Assembly: GCA_003667245.1 (NCBI GenBank)
Contig: RCNN01000039.1
Coordinates: 50,302-114,301, forward strand
Direction: 5' to 3'
DNA from: Heterostelium multicystogenum
Taxonomy: Eukaryota; Evosea; Eumycetozoa; Acytosteliales; Acytosteliaceae
DNA length: 64,000 nt
Under the pieces are notes generated by a model that made no database searches, was not told where the DNA came from, and worked only from the letters and a program-made list of their open reading frames with translations. The translations under genes were made by a program, and so were the position numbers. Positions 48,138 through 59,495 of this stretch are shown one piece after another (within the stretch, counting starts at the first letter, position 1; each line of letters opens with the position of its first letter).

Positions 48138-48873
48138 AGGAATAGAAATAAATTTAATATAAAATATTTTATAGTATTTTAATAATAAATGATTAAGGTT
48201 CTTTTATTTATGTATAAGAAGTAATTTTAAACTATTTACAAGATAATAATGATTCTTCAATATGTTTAATTATTAATAGTGAGTTGCCTAATTATGGAAA
48301 GACCTGCTTCAATCATTTATCAACTGAAGATAGTATTCAAGATCCTTCAATATCCAAAAGATATAAAATGCCATTTGGTATTGATTAACCTTTCCTTAGT
48401 ATTCAATCAAAACAGATAATACTAATAATTATTATTATATAATGTTATGATACATTATAAATGGCTTTGATTGCAATGGTTTGATTGAATATGGAATAGT
48501 TTCCATTATCTTAATAAGTTTAATATTAATCATAGATTTATAATTATTATCATCTATGCTCAAATAATTTCACCATTTAATCATCTTTGTAATGAAATGA
48601 TGATTGATTAGGGCTGGGGGATGATCGATGATCATTTGTAATATGTTGAAGCAGTAGTAGTAACATTTCATTTAGAAATGAAGTTGAGTGTGTAACTGTA
48701 GAAGTGGTAGTGATACTTTCAAAGTTAAACACCTTTCTAAAATTAAAAATAATTAAATATGAACAGCACTGGTGATGCTGATGCTGTGGAAGCATGTAAA
48801 TCATCAATAGAAAACTTCACATGACCCACTTTTGATAGAATCTAATCCCTTCCTTACTTCTTTACTTTGTGTG

Positions 48874-49212
48874 CTATTGGTTTCCTGGTGTGTCGCTAAC
48901 TCCAAAGATGTTATTGTTGTTGTTGTTGTGGTGGTGGTGATGGTTGTTATTGTTGTTGTTGTATTTTAATACACAATCTCTCTTAATCTTCATTATATAA
49001 ATATAGTATTGACTGGTGAAATGTATGAATCTTATGAAGTGGTAAACAATATATGTAAGGCACAAAATATATATAAATATATATAAGTATTGTAATTGGT
49101 TATCTTTATTTCTATTTGTATTTCGATTAAGTATATTTGTTGAATGAGCTACACTTGTAGTTTGGTCGCCTCTATAAGTAAAAATAACACTACAACCAGT
49201 GAAGAAGATCAT
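48874..49212 (-). CDS. Possible Asn/His-rich protein
   Basis: A 112-codon frame starting MIFFTGCSVIFTYRGDQTTS and ending with an N6-H5-N6 run and IFGVSDTPGNQ, a composition common in dictyostelid proteins. A donor-like GTAAAG follows the stop region, and another coding-like piece (FNFESITTTSTVTHSTSFLN) lies at 48577-48730 after an AG, so they may be exons of one gene. Poly-N/poly-H from triplet repeats can also arise in spacers. Confidence 0.3.
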   Translation of the reverse strand: MIFFTGCSVIFTYRGDQTTSVAHSTNILNRNTNRNKDNQLQYLYIFIYILCLTYIVYHFIRFIHFTSQYYIYIMKIKRDCVLKYNNNNNNHHHHHNNNNNNIFGVSDTPGNQ

Positions 49213-50623
49213 TGTATCAAAATACTTGTATTGATCTCACCTCAAGAGATTGCATTCCAAAAACAAACTAAAACGATAACAAGCTAGGTGACCATGGTCT
49301 CCTCTGCCAGAATATTGTTGTTGTTATTGTTGTTATTGTTGTTATTATTGTTGTTGTTATTAGTCAATCAATATTTTTATAATAATTAACGAACAATATG
49401 CAAGTCACACTTGAATTAGTCTGAAGAAAAATAAAAACAACAATCATCCATCAACAACCAAGAACAACAACAACATCAATATCATCACAGGAGTACACTA
49501 ATTAATATAAGAGTTAAGGTATTTTGAGGAGCGTTTCGACTGCCAGATTCACTCTTAGATTTTTAATAAATTGTAAATGGAAATGGTATGAATGTACCAT
49601 CCATAAACCAATTTTGATTAATAAGGCAATGTTTGTTTCAACCACAGATGATTAATCAATTTCTCAAAAAAACAGTGAACAACAACCATCAACAAACAAC
49701 AGCACCAAAGAATCCAGTCATCCACCTTATAGCAAAGTAAATTTTTTAGCTTTTCAAACAACAAGATATTTTAGAACTTTCAATTAAAGTTGGAAGCGTT
49801 CTTACTTACCTTTTTCTTAATAATAATTATTATTAAGACCCAAAAATTGATCACCTCTACCAACTAAGTAACGCAAAACCAAGCAAATGAAATAATAACA
49901 CTTTGGTTACCCTATATATTTATGTATCTGTTGATATATAAATTAAGTGTATATGTTATATATTTGATATTGGATGTTTAATACTTTATGTTAACAAAAA
50001 TGAAATCAAAACAGATTCTTTTGTAGTTGTTGTTGGAGTTGCTGTTAAAGTTGTTCGAAGATATTGATATTGATATTGATATTGTTATTGAACAAACTAA
50101 CAATCCATCAATCATCAGATAGTTTGTTTCATCATTCTGATATGACTGGTGATAACATCATATTAGATTTATTCTTTTATTTCCACAGTCCATCTATCTA
50201 ACTAATCAGATAATGATACGATGTGATAGTCTCTTTAAATAGTGCAAGCGGAATATGGGGAATGGTTGGTGGTTTTGAACTCTAAATACGAATTTTACTT
50301 TGTAGTTTAAAACTTTAGATCCCAAACTCCTTTTTTGTACAAATGGAAGATGTCACGACATTAATGAATTAGCATAAATCGAGGTAACAAACAATCAGAT
50401 TTAACATAACCGTTGACCGGTTTAAAACTATTGCACGCCAAAGTGCCCATTAAAAAAAAAATAGTCCTCTTGAAACTATCAATTCCATGTTGACCTGTGG
50501 GGCTGTGCATGGAATACCACGTGCATTTTCATCTGAGATTGATGATGCCAAATTTATTTTTCTAACAATCTAAGTAAATTTAGTCTATTGTCATATTGCT
50601 TGGATCAAAATGATACTAAATCA

Positions 50624-51898
50624 TCATGAGACTGAATACAACTTGTTGGTCAGCTTGGTGAGTGAAATGGCAAGCGTCTCTTCAAATCGTGGTCTTCTGG
50701 AGAGAATTTCAGCACCCAATGTATTGACTGTGTAGTTGGTATCCTTGAGGGTAGTTTCTTTGGTCTCTGCAAATACAAGGATGATGTGCTGGAGTTGAGC
50801 TGTGTTTTCAAAGTTGGTGGACTCAACAGTGGCTACAGTGGGTTCTTGTGAAATGATAACGCGACAATCATAACTGCCAAATGGATTCTCTGTGTCCAGT
50901 TCATCCAGTGACTTTACATGTCTAATTTGATATCCCCAGTAGTGTCCTGCCTCCTTAACCTCTCTTGGAGACACCAATTTACCACGCTTATATTTACTGT
51001 TGTTTTGGTCTTTGTTCTTGTTGTCCTCTTCCATCTCTAGTGTCACTCTGATGCCAGGCTGTAGTTTCTTGTCGGCAATTACCTCCTTTCCATGTCCTAG
51101 ACCGACATCAATAAGTGATGTTCCTGCTTCTACTTTGTCTGTTACAACACCTTCACGATAACGTGTCCAACGATTGGTTGTGTTGTGGTGTGCTGCCTCC
51201 ATCTTCTTGAGTTTATCCACATATTTGTAGTCGGGGTCGTCGAGATCAAAGAGGTGGTAACGGATATTTCTTGGTGTTTCAATGTATTCAAGAAGCTTCA
51301 TGAGCTTATCAGAGTTGGAGTTGGATAGTGAAGATTGGTAGACTACAATTTCATCGACAGCAAACAGAACGACCATTCTGGAAATCATCTCTACTAGGTA
51401 AGTTGCCATTTCTTCAGAAGTAATGTCGTCCAATATGTTGGCAGGTATGGCAATTGACTTTGAAGCAAACTTTGCAAACGTCTTTGGTGCGCTACTTTCA
51501 AGAATTGATTGTACTTCTTTCTTTTGCTCCTTAATTTCCTTCATTTTCTTTCTAAACTCTTTTTCTTGTAACTTAATCTCTGCTTCACGACTTTCAAACT
51601 CCTCTTTCAATCTCTCGAGCTCATCCTTTAGTTTCTTAATTTCCTCTGCAGCTGCTCCATTATTCTGTACTACAATATCGTCTGCAGGTGGTGGAGGTAA
51701 TCTTTTCAGCTTTTTCTTTTCGACGACTCATCAGCTTGTGCTGGTTCATTTACAGTAGATGATTCCTCCTCTTCCTTCATTCTCTTTTTATCTTTATATT
51801 TGCTTGAATCGAAAACCATTGGCTCGGGCTTTGTGTATCTACTTTTACTTCGTCTACATCTTCTTCTCGGTATTTTCGCCTTCAAACATAGATATCAT
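50624..51898 (-). CDS. SPOUT1 (C9orf114/CENP-32) family RNA methyltransferase
   Basis: A homologue of the SPOUT-fold putative RNA methyltransferase SPOUT1. After a charged coiled-coil (KKLKDELERLKEEFESREAE to about EQKKEV) come the conserved blocks SIAIPANILDDITSEEMATY, VLFAVDEIVVYQ, LLEYIETPRNIRYHLF, TRYREGVVTD, IDVGLGHGKEVIADKKLQPG, AGHYWGYQIRHV and a C-terminal LGAEILSRRPRFEETLAISL. The ORF from 51610 is intact. Its N-terminus is recovered across slips near 51717 (A-run), 51836 and 51858, with the likely ATG at 51898. The human protein associates with the spindle and centromere; the target RNA is not known here. Numerous Lys/Glu repeats suggest a nuclear protein. Confidence 0.9.
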
Positions 51899-52316
51899 AG
51901 AATTAAATCTATTGACTAGTTTACAATATAGTTACAAATTGATTGATAGCAATAGTTAGTATCAAACGATTGTTGCCCACCTATTCGAGCTACATACTAT
52001 TAGCAGTATTATGCTTTGTTTCAGTCTTTAAATTTATTGACTTTTTTCCCATTCTAATTATATAATTATCTAGAACAGAATAGAATATAAACGTGTATTA
52101 TGATGATTACTAAAATTAAATAGTTTTAAAAAACGACCGAATCAAAGCAGTGTGACATTGCAAAAAACAAAAAATTGAAATAAAATAAAACAATTATATT
52201 ATATTATATTTACAGCAGATGGATGCATTGTTTAAATAATAGGATTATTATTATTATTTTGTTTGGTGATTGGTTGTTGGTTGCTTTGTTGTTATATTTT
52301 GAGAGATGCTGTTAGT
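51899..52316. other. Intergenic spacer
   Basis: AT-rich region holding the promoter of the SPOUT1 gene and the 3' flank of the ARL6IP1-like gene. No gene is seen. Confidence 0.6.
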
Positions 52317-53312
52317 TTAGGAATTCTTCTTTGAGAGGTCTGCAAAATCACCGGATGATCTATTGACTGCAGATGACTTGAATTTGGATTGCTGCTTGTC
52401 CAATGTTGGAGGATGGGTTGGCGGCTGGTGATGGTTGTGGTTGGTTCATGAACTTCTCAATCAATTGAGTGATGGTGCTTGAAATTAGTTTGGTGGTATT
52501 CTCAATGTGTGGACCAACAATTGCGACAATTGCTTCGTGGTGTTTGTTGGAAATGAATCCTGGCAAAAGAATAATCGAGTAGATTGCAATAAACAAATAA
52601 TGTGTATCCAGAGATGTAGCATCCCAAAAATGCAATCACTACAGAAACAATTGAAACTTGAATAAAGAACTATGATTGGTATTCAGAACATAGATACAAG
52701 ATGGTTAGTTCGGGTATTATGATCAAACATTGAAGAACGCTTACCTTAATTGGGGAGAGTTGTTTTAATTTGTAGAGCTCGTTGAATTCTTCACCAATCG
52801 AGTATTTGGCAGCAGTCAAAAAGGTAATGACATCTTCATATGATTCGTTTGAACTATAATAAAGATTTAGATGTTAGTAAACCTATTGATTGACACTTGA
52901 AGTGTCAATGGATTATCTGAAGCTGATAGAGACTGTATGTACCTTTCTTTTGACTATATCATTAAGTATCAGTGTTAATAGATCTGTCTCCTATTATTTC
53001 GATTGAGCCATTTCAAATAAATATTGCTACATACTTGAATCATGGAGATTAAATTTATAATTGGTTGTTTGGCAATGATGGTAATGAAAAGGTAAAGCGG
53101 AATGGCAATGAAGATTGTTGTGATGACTGATAGGTTGAAGTTACGGGAAATACCACAACAATGTCGATATCAAGAGGATCATGACACCCAAATCGATCGG
53201 TCTATGCCACAACAAGACGCTTCTAAAGTATTTGATCAAATCTTTATAATCATTTAAACTATCTTTCCAACTGCTTCCTAATGAGCTGCTTCTTGATCAA
53301 TGGTGACGACAT
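52317..53312 (-). CDS. ARL6IP1/reticulon-like ER membrane-shaping protein
   Basis: Four-helix hairpin protein resembling ARL6IP1. From ATG at 53312 the correct frame appears after a slip: SSWKDSLNDYKDLIKYFRSV, then WHRPIDLGVMILLISTLLWY matching the ARL6IP1 WERP...helix, a second helix (SVITTIFIAIPLYLFITII), EDVITFLTAAKYSIGEEFNE (about 52820), and a last pair (HYLFIAIYSIILLPGFISNK) like the LIVTSLLLLPGL block. The nominal stop is at 52360, but shifting one base gives a better tail (NRSSGDFADLSKKNS) ending at 52317. At least three slips and about three introns are needed. Such proteins curve ER tubules. The family call is good; the exact orthology is uncertain. Confidence 0.7.
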
Positions 53313-54054
53313 GATTGACACAACTATATACTATCTATCACTCACTATATTATTTAACAATAAATACTCTAATAATAATAATAATAATAATTTAAAGATT
53401 CAATTATCTATCTATTAAATAATCATAAAAACAAAATTAATATTAAAATTTGAAAATGAACAAACACACCACCACATCCAATTATTACCTCGCAATTCTA
53501 ATTTTTTTATTCTTGAGAATGTGACAATTACAATTGCAATTGTTGGGTGTTGGTGTATGTTTTCTAACATTATTATCTATATGATCAACAAGTAATAACT
53601 AGTTAAATTGTACCAATGTATTGATAGAATAATGTATACATTAAAACCTGCACTCACTTCAGTCTAAACCAATCAAAAGTAAATCAACTAAAGAAGTTAG
53701 TAGATTCTTCTGATTTGTAAATAGCTCCGACCGTATATTTGTCATTCATTGGGTTGACCTCTGGAGCACCTGACAAAAAACTCTGAGGTATATACTTTTT
53801 GAAATGAGGGATTTGATAAACATTTATTAGTAATAAATTTTGAAACAACTTAATAAATATATTCTTTGAAATTTCCAACATAGGGTCATTTCTATATAAT
53901 AACTTAATTATTCCAAACAGTCACTTTGTTTAATTTGCACGATGTATTTTTATCAACTACATCTTGCAAGTTGTTGTTTTTAGTTTAGTTTAGGTGATAG
54001 ATATAAGATTGATTTTTAGGGTGTTAATATTTATTACATGTAAATACCTAATCA
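53313..54054. other. Intergenic region with one weak short frame
   Basis: AT-rich. A 65-codon minus-strand frame at 53684-53881 has a coding-like C-terminal half (YIPQSFLSGAPEVNPMNDKY) and could be a terminal exon, but it has no recognised family. Confidence 0.4.
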
Positions 54055-55379
54055 ATGGAGATATCTTTGTTTCGAAGATTGTTTCAATCAAAGGTGATCG
54101 CTTCAACCATATTCGATTCAATTGTCTATATCTCGAGAAATTATGTTTCAGGTGCGAAATACAGTTGGAATATGCTCAGGTATACTCCAGACCAACTGGT
54201 GAGATACAAGTACGTTGCTGTGTTGAAGTCGACTATCAACCACTTGATTAAGAACAAGTCGTCGTCGTCGTCGTTTGTTTCAACTACTGTTCAAAAATGT
54301 GTGACGAAAAGTTCTTAAAGGATCAAAGAGGATCATTGGCTCGAGTGATGACAATGGCTCTATTGTAAAGGGTTACATCCGAATAGCTTTCAAGACTAGT
54401 GTCATCTGTGGGAATATAGATCTGGCAACCTACTTGGTGACCAATTTCTACAAAAAACATCTTAGTCACAAGGATGACTTCTATCTTGACCACCACGATC
54501 TTCGAAATGGTTGCAACAAAGCAGCTGAGCATGGACATCTTCATATCTTAAAGTATCTTTTCACATCCTATGGCATTAAGCCAAGTGAAAAAAACACTTG
54601 GACTAGCAGCCAAAACTGGGCACATAGAAGCTTTGAAGTGGTTGTATCTCAAATCGAATGGCCACCTTTCTGTCAGTACCACTGATATGGACATGGCAGC
54701 TGGGAATGGCCATCTCGAAATAGTCGACTACCTTATCAACCGACATGTGTTGCCCTCGGTCCACGCTGTTAATATGGCTGCTCTATATGGCCACCTCTCG
54801 GTTATTGTACGTATTGAAAAGACCGGAAAACTCCCCATTCTGTACGGAACGCGCAATGGATAATGCAGCCAAGCGTGGACACTTTGGAGATTGTCAAGTT
54901 CCTGCATTCCAAAAGCAATGCAGTTGTACAACCAACGCGATCGACTATGCAGCCCTCGGTGGACATCTCGATGTAGTCGACTTCCTCCTTACCAACAGAA
55001 GCGAGGGTTGCTCTCCCGAAGCAATGAACTTGGCCGCAATGATGGGACACCTCGATGTCGTGAAGTTGCTCCATCAGAAATCGAGTCAAGGCTGTACCTC
55101 TCATGCCATAGACCTAGCCTCAAAGAACAATCATTTCTCAGTCATTGAATTCCTGCTTTCCAATCGCACCGAACAATGTACTTTTGCAGCAGTTTCACAT
55201 GCCATCACCAATGGCAATCTACCAATTCTCCAAATCTTACTAGAAAATGTCGAGGAGATGAGAACCCGGAAAACATAGAAGAAGCCTACCAACTCGCAAC
55301 CCAAAGCCCAGAACAATTCAGCGCAAAACAGGAGCAATCACACTCAAACACTTTCCATTGTGGAATACATAGTAAATAA
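54055..55379 (+). CDS. Ankyrin-repeat protein
   Basis: The start MEISLFRRLFQSKVIASTIF is followed by an array of ankyrin repeats with the typical A-x-x-GHL-x-x-V/I core: NKAAEHGHLHILKYLF, LAAKTGHIEALKWLY, MAAGNGHLEIVDYLI, YAALGGHLDVVDFLL, LAAMMGHLDVVKLLH and LASKNNHFSVIEFLL. Frame slips occur near 54310, 54595, 54800, 54885 and 55255, each between good repeats. After the last slip the frame ends at 55379. The N-terminus and lone ankyrin architecture are like the expanded dictyostelid ankyrin families, whose functions are mostly unknown. Repeats at the end degenerate into a polar tail. Confidence 0.85.
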
Positions 55380-55962
55380 TTTTAAAAATATTTCGGTGAC
55401 TTCTATGTAAGATGCAAGTAGCATTTTCTCAGGTTTTCTCAGGATGAGCGCAAATTATTACAAACAAACTCACAATGTTTCGAAACACCCATTTTTAAGA
55501 AACAATTGTTGAAAGTGTTAATTCTCATTTTCTAATATATTTCTCTTGTCACAAAAAAAACTCGCCAACTGTTATTTATTGCTTACAACAGAGGAGCTGT
55601 GACTATTCATGCATTCTTTCAAGGAGTATAAACCTACAATATCAATCAAAAAGATAGATAGATACAATAACTAAAGACTAAAGAAGAGTCTGTTTTATAT
55701 TTATATTTTATCATTGCTAATAATAAATGAAGAAGTACACTTAGAATATCTTTTGTGTCTATGAATAAGTCTTGTGTATAGTTCTAATCAAATAAAATAA
55801 TATATTAATAATAATAATAATAATCAAATCAACACTATTTAAAAGTAAATAATAATCGAATTTCAAATATATCAACAAAGTTGTATTTAAAAAAAGCAAA
55901 GTACAGTGATTAATCTCAAATGGAAATGTTAGCTGATAAGATGTCAAATATAATGATGGCAA
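55380..55962. other. Intergenic spacer
   Basis: AT-rich with an AAT repeat near 55805-55822. An ATG at 55920 opens a short frame that would need a one-base slip to join the ubiquitin ligase gene. Otherwise nothing is seen. Confidence 0.5.
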
Positions 55963-57707
55963 ATGAAAGAGGAAGAGTATGATTTAAGAGTTCAAGAGAT
56001 CGACATTCTAAAATCGATTTTCGATGATAGTTTGACTCCAGATGGTCATCAACAAAACTGTTATAGAGTAATATTAACATTTGTATTTTATATATTAAAC
56101 TTCTGCAAAGATATGCTAATTTTTGAGATTTCAAACTTATTTTTTTTAGATCAAAATCAAAGTCAATGTGCCAGAAAATTTTGTAATAAGATCAACTGAG
56201 ACACCTGAGGCGCCAGAGTCGACTGAATTGGAATCAGACGATTTGGCTACAACCTCGACAACCTCAACATCTTCCGACACCAAAAGAATCATTATCCCAA
56301 AGCAAAAACCTATCCAATTGTCTGTATGCCAAATATCACCCTTGGTTTCGAGCTACCACGAGGCTACCCAGATGATGTATCACCCAATCTAGCGATCTCT
56401 TGTTGCTGTAAGTTTAATAACAGTATCCATTCTCTGTATTTTCTCTAATCTAAATAATGTAGGGTTATCACTCAAACAAATGGATTCAATTATTAGAGAG
56501 CTTAAAAATATGTGGGAAAGTGGAGAGCTTGTTATTTTTAATATGTAGATTGGATAAAGAACAACTTATTTACCTTCCTGGACATTGAAAAGGAATTGAC
56601 ACTCAGCGATACTCTTGTCGACTTTGAATCTCCACTCACCAACTACTGCATATGGGAGTGCCACGAAGATTGGACTAGTTTAATGTCCGCTCTCCCACTC
56701 ATTTTGGCCCACAATTCACATGAATCCAAGTTGATTTTCAACACATCCGTCCACACATGTCCAATTTGCTTTTGTGATGACGAAGGTATTAACTTTGATT
56801 TGTTATCGTGCTCACACTTTACTTGTCGTAGTTGTACCACCCAAATATGTAAACTAAATATTGAAAGTGGCGAAATCAGACAGATCAAATGCTCCGAACC
56901 CACTTGTGCCCAACCAATCGACCAAAACATTGTCCAGAAGTGTGTCTCTGAAAAAGATTTTGCAAAATATCAATCTGCCATCAAAAAGACATGTGGATTC
57001 GTCGAATGTACCAGATGCAAAGGTTGGGCAAAACTCGAACCACACACGAGATCAAGTAAGTAGAACCTTTGTAAACAAAAACGCTCAATATTAACTCAAA
57101 CAAAATATATTAGCATTTTGTGAGAAATGTTATTATTCAATGTGTTTACTATGTTCCAAAAAATGGCATCCTGGAACACCTTGTGATTATAAACATACAA
57201 TAAGAGAGATTGCTCCAGTCTATAAAACTGAAGAAACTATAAGCTTCAACAAATTTTATAAACCTTGTCCCGGTTGTGGTATTGTTATTAACAAATATGA
57301 AGGATGTAAGTATTGACAATATTTATAATTATCATTAAATACTTACTCTAATTTTAATAGGCAATAAAGTCGTTTGTACATCATGTCACCGCATAATTTG
57401 TTGGGTTTGTCTCACTGTAATTAGTGGATATGATCATTTCCAAAAGAAATGCATATTATTTGAAATTCCAGGTGGAGATATGATGTTACCAGCTATAAAT
57501 ATGCATCGTATAAACCTGAGACCTGTCACAGGTCGTTCCAATTGTGGAAGATGCAAGTCAGTGATGTTCCGCCACGATAACAACAACCATTTGATATGTC
57601 AACAATGCAAAGCACAGCAGTGTTATCTTTGTAAAGCTTTGATTAAAGGCACCACTCATTTCACAACTGGTATTTGTGCTCAGCATGGAGGTAACCCGAA
57701 AGAATGA
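55963..57707 (+). CDS. RBR E3 ubiquitin ligase, RNF14 type (RWD-RING1-IBR-RING2)
   Basis: A five-exon gene with all parts of the RNF14/ARA54 architecture. The RWD domain is seen as EEEYDLRVQEIDILKSIF, then NITLGFELPRGYPDDVSP and WLSLKQMDSIIRELKNMWE. RING1 is CPICFCDDEGINFDLLSCSH plus FTCRSC. The IBR has CTRCKGWAKLEP and CEKCYYSMCLLCSKKWHPG. RING2 is KPCPGCGIVINKYEGCNKVV with CWVC, including the catalytic cysteine in GCNK. Introns near 56069-56150, 56410-56462, 57056-57111 and 57308-57360 are in phase. Slips are near 56303 and 56549. RBR ligases pass ubiquitin through the RING2 cysteine. In animals RNF14 acts on stalled translation factors, which is not shown here. Confidence 0.93.
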
Positions 57708-57749
57708 ATGACCAATCGGAAAATAAATATTATTTATCAATCAAAGTTG

Positions 57750-59146
57750 TTAAAGATTTATTTGAGTTGATGAAAGCTCTATACATTGTCCAACGGGACT
57801 ATCATCATTTAACCTTGAAATTATACTGTGTGGCTTGAAATTATCTTTGGAACTTATATATCCAATACCCATCGAATACGTGGAGTGTGCCCAAACCAAT
57901 TCAATTTCCATTTGTCCACTTGTTCTATTTGTTTGCTTTCTAATTGCTATAACACCAGCCAATCTCTCTTCACCAGATCCATTATATTGTGTCAAATAAT
58001 CCACTTCACTTTCTTCATCATCATCTTCTTCTCCAATAATATCCATTCCTTTAAGTTCTTTGGAGCACGATTTCTTTATTATTGGATCGATTCCAAAGAA
58101 ACAATCAGAATGATTTAGTAATTCATTTTCAAAATATGATTTGATTGCTAAATCCGCATAAGGAGTATTGATCATTGATTGACAACACTGTTTTGATGTC
58201 ATTGATCTCATTATATGTTCGCCAACTCCAGTGCTACTACATGCAATACCAGGTACTGCTACTTCATTTGATTCTATAAATAATTCATCCTGTGCCCAGC
58301 AGCCACTTCCAAAAATAGCAGCCTCTCCAACTCTTCCTCTATGTTTGAGTGAAATACCTCCACTAGAAACACCAGATGCTATATGTCCATTTTCATCGAC
58401 TACAATTGCGCCGACTGTGTCATAATATATAGTGTTATCATTGTCTTGATACATCTCACTATCTTCTCCATAATGATAATCTGTTTCCGTTCCATATTCC
58501 TCAGATTGTTGATGCTTTGTAGTTCTGTGTAAATCCAATCTTGATGAATGATTCAAGTATGATATATTTGATTGCTGAGTGATGAGAGGATCTCCCATAA
58601 GTGAGTTTCTATCGTATGTTTCAAGGTTGTGGTTAGCCGCCACTCTTTAGCGCCATCAGCAACCAACATCATGGGTCTAATTCTGCCCAATGACTTGGTG
58701 AGCGACTTTTGTTGCTTCCTCACCAATGAACTAGCTAGCTTAATTGGATTACATACACCATTGACAGCACCAACACCAGCCCAGAGTCCTCCACCACATC
58801 TCTGCTTGCTCGCTCTCTTAGTTGTTGTTACAGTGCCCTGGTGGGTAAAACAAGCATCATCTTGATAGCACCGACAATAAAACTGGCCATCCATTATACT
58901 TGCATCGCACTCCACTTCGCCATCTCTATTTAAACTGGAGCCACGACCGGCATTTGTTAAAGGATCATCTTCCAGTTGTGCAATGACCAACTCACAGATA
59001 GATTGGGCATTGGGATAGTCTGTTGGATTCGAATTGACAAGCTCAACAGACGTGGACAGTACTCTATCTATCAGAGACTTGTATGTCTTTTCAAGTTTCT
59101 TTGAATGATATCCAGCTCCTATATGTAAAGCAATAAAGTACTTCAT
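57750..59146 (-). CDS. Taspase-1 (threonine aspartase) homologue
   Basis: An intronless gene, convergent with the RBR ligase (42 bp between stops). It belongs to the N-terminal-nucleophile asparaginase_2 family. The alpha part has IALHIGAGYHS, DPLTNAGRGSSLNRDGEVEC, DASIMDG and VGAVNGVCNPIKLASSLV. The autocleavage/nucleophile site is YYDTVGAIVVDENGHIASGV, with Thr as the new N-terminus, then SSGGISLKHRGRVGEAAIFG and GSGCWAQ. The C-terminal ELVWAHSTYSMGIGYIS matches taspase-1. One slip near 58640 joins GAKEW to AANHNLETYDRNS. An extra segment of about 30 residues after DASIMDG and a Glu/Asp-rich loop are dictyostelid-specific. Taspase-1 cleaves nuclear regulators in animals; amoeba substrates are unknown. 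Confidence 0.9.
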
Positions 59147-59495
59147 CTATCTGATCATCAGACACAACAAAGTGAATAAATTTTTAAAACTCATCTTTTC
59201 TGATCAGGTTTTTTTGTGTTTGTCTATTTATAATTTCAAATGGTAATTTTTTATTAAAACAGGATTGATAAAATATATAAGATTCTTATATTTTTTAAAT
59301 TATATAACCTATTTGAATCGACATAATAAGTTATTTCAAAATCTAATGTTTTTGTTGTGGTCTTAAGATGTATTTTTTTTGTTTTTATGTTGGTTGATGA
59401 TGATAGATGATGAAAAAAAATGTAACTGGATGGAATACTAATTTCACAAATGTTGTTGCTGGTATCATGGCTGACTTGGCTAATGTTGGATTAAT
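59147..59495. other. Short spacer
   Basis: AT-rich 5' flank of taspase-1 and 3' flank of the RGG protein. No gene is seen. Confidence 0.6.

Larger units (their letters stand above)
41722..50623. other. 8.9-kb region with no confidently assigned gene
   Basis: The longest gene-free stretch in the window. The first kilobase is ordinary AT-rich spacer. From about 42.7 kb on there are many CAA/TTG and AAC/GTT triplet runs on both strands and patches of higher GC. Short open pieces with protein-like composition occur on the minus strand near 43.4-43.8, 43.9-44.15, 44.5-44.8, 46.2-46.4, 46.7-47.05 and 48.6-49.4 kb, and on the plus strand near 49.65-49.74 kb. None matches a family I know. Hidden frameshifted genes, long non-coding transcripts or an enlarged regulatory region are all possible. 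Confidence 0.5.
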
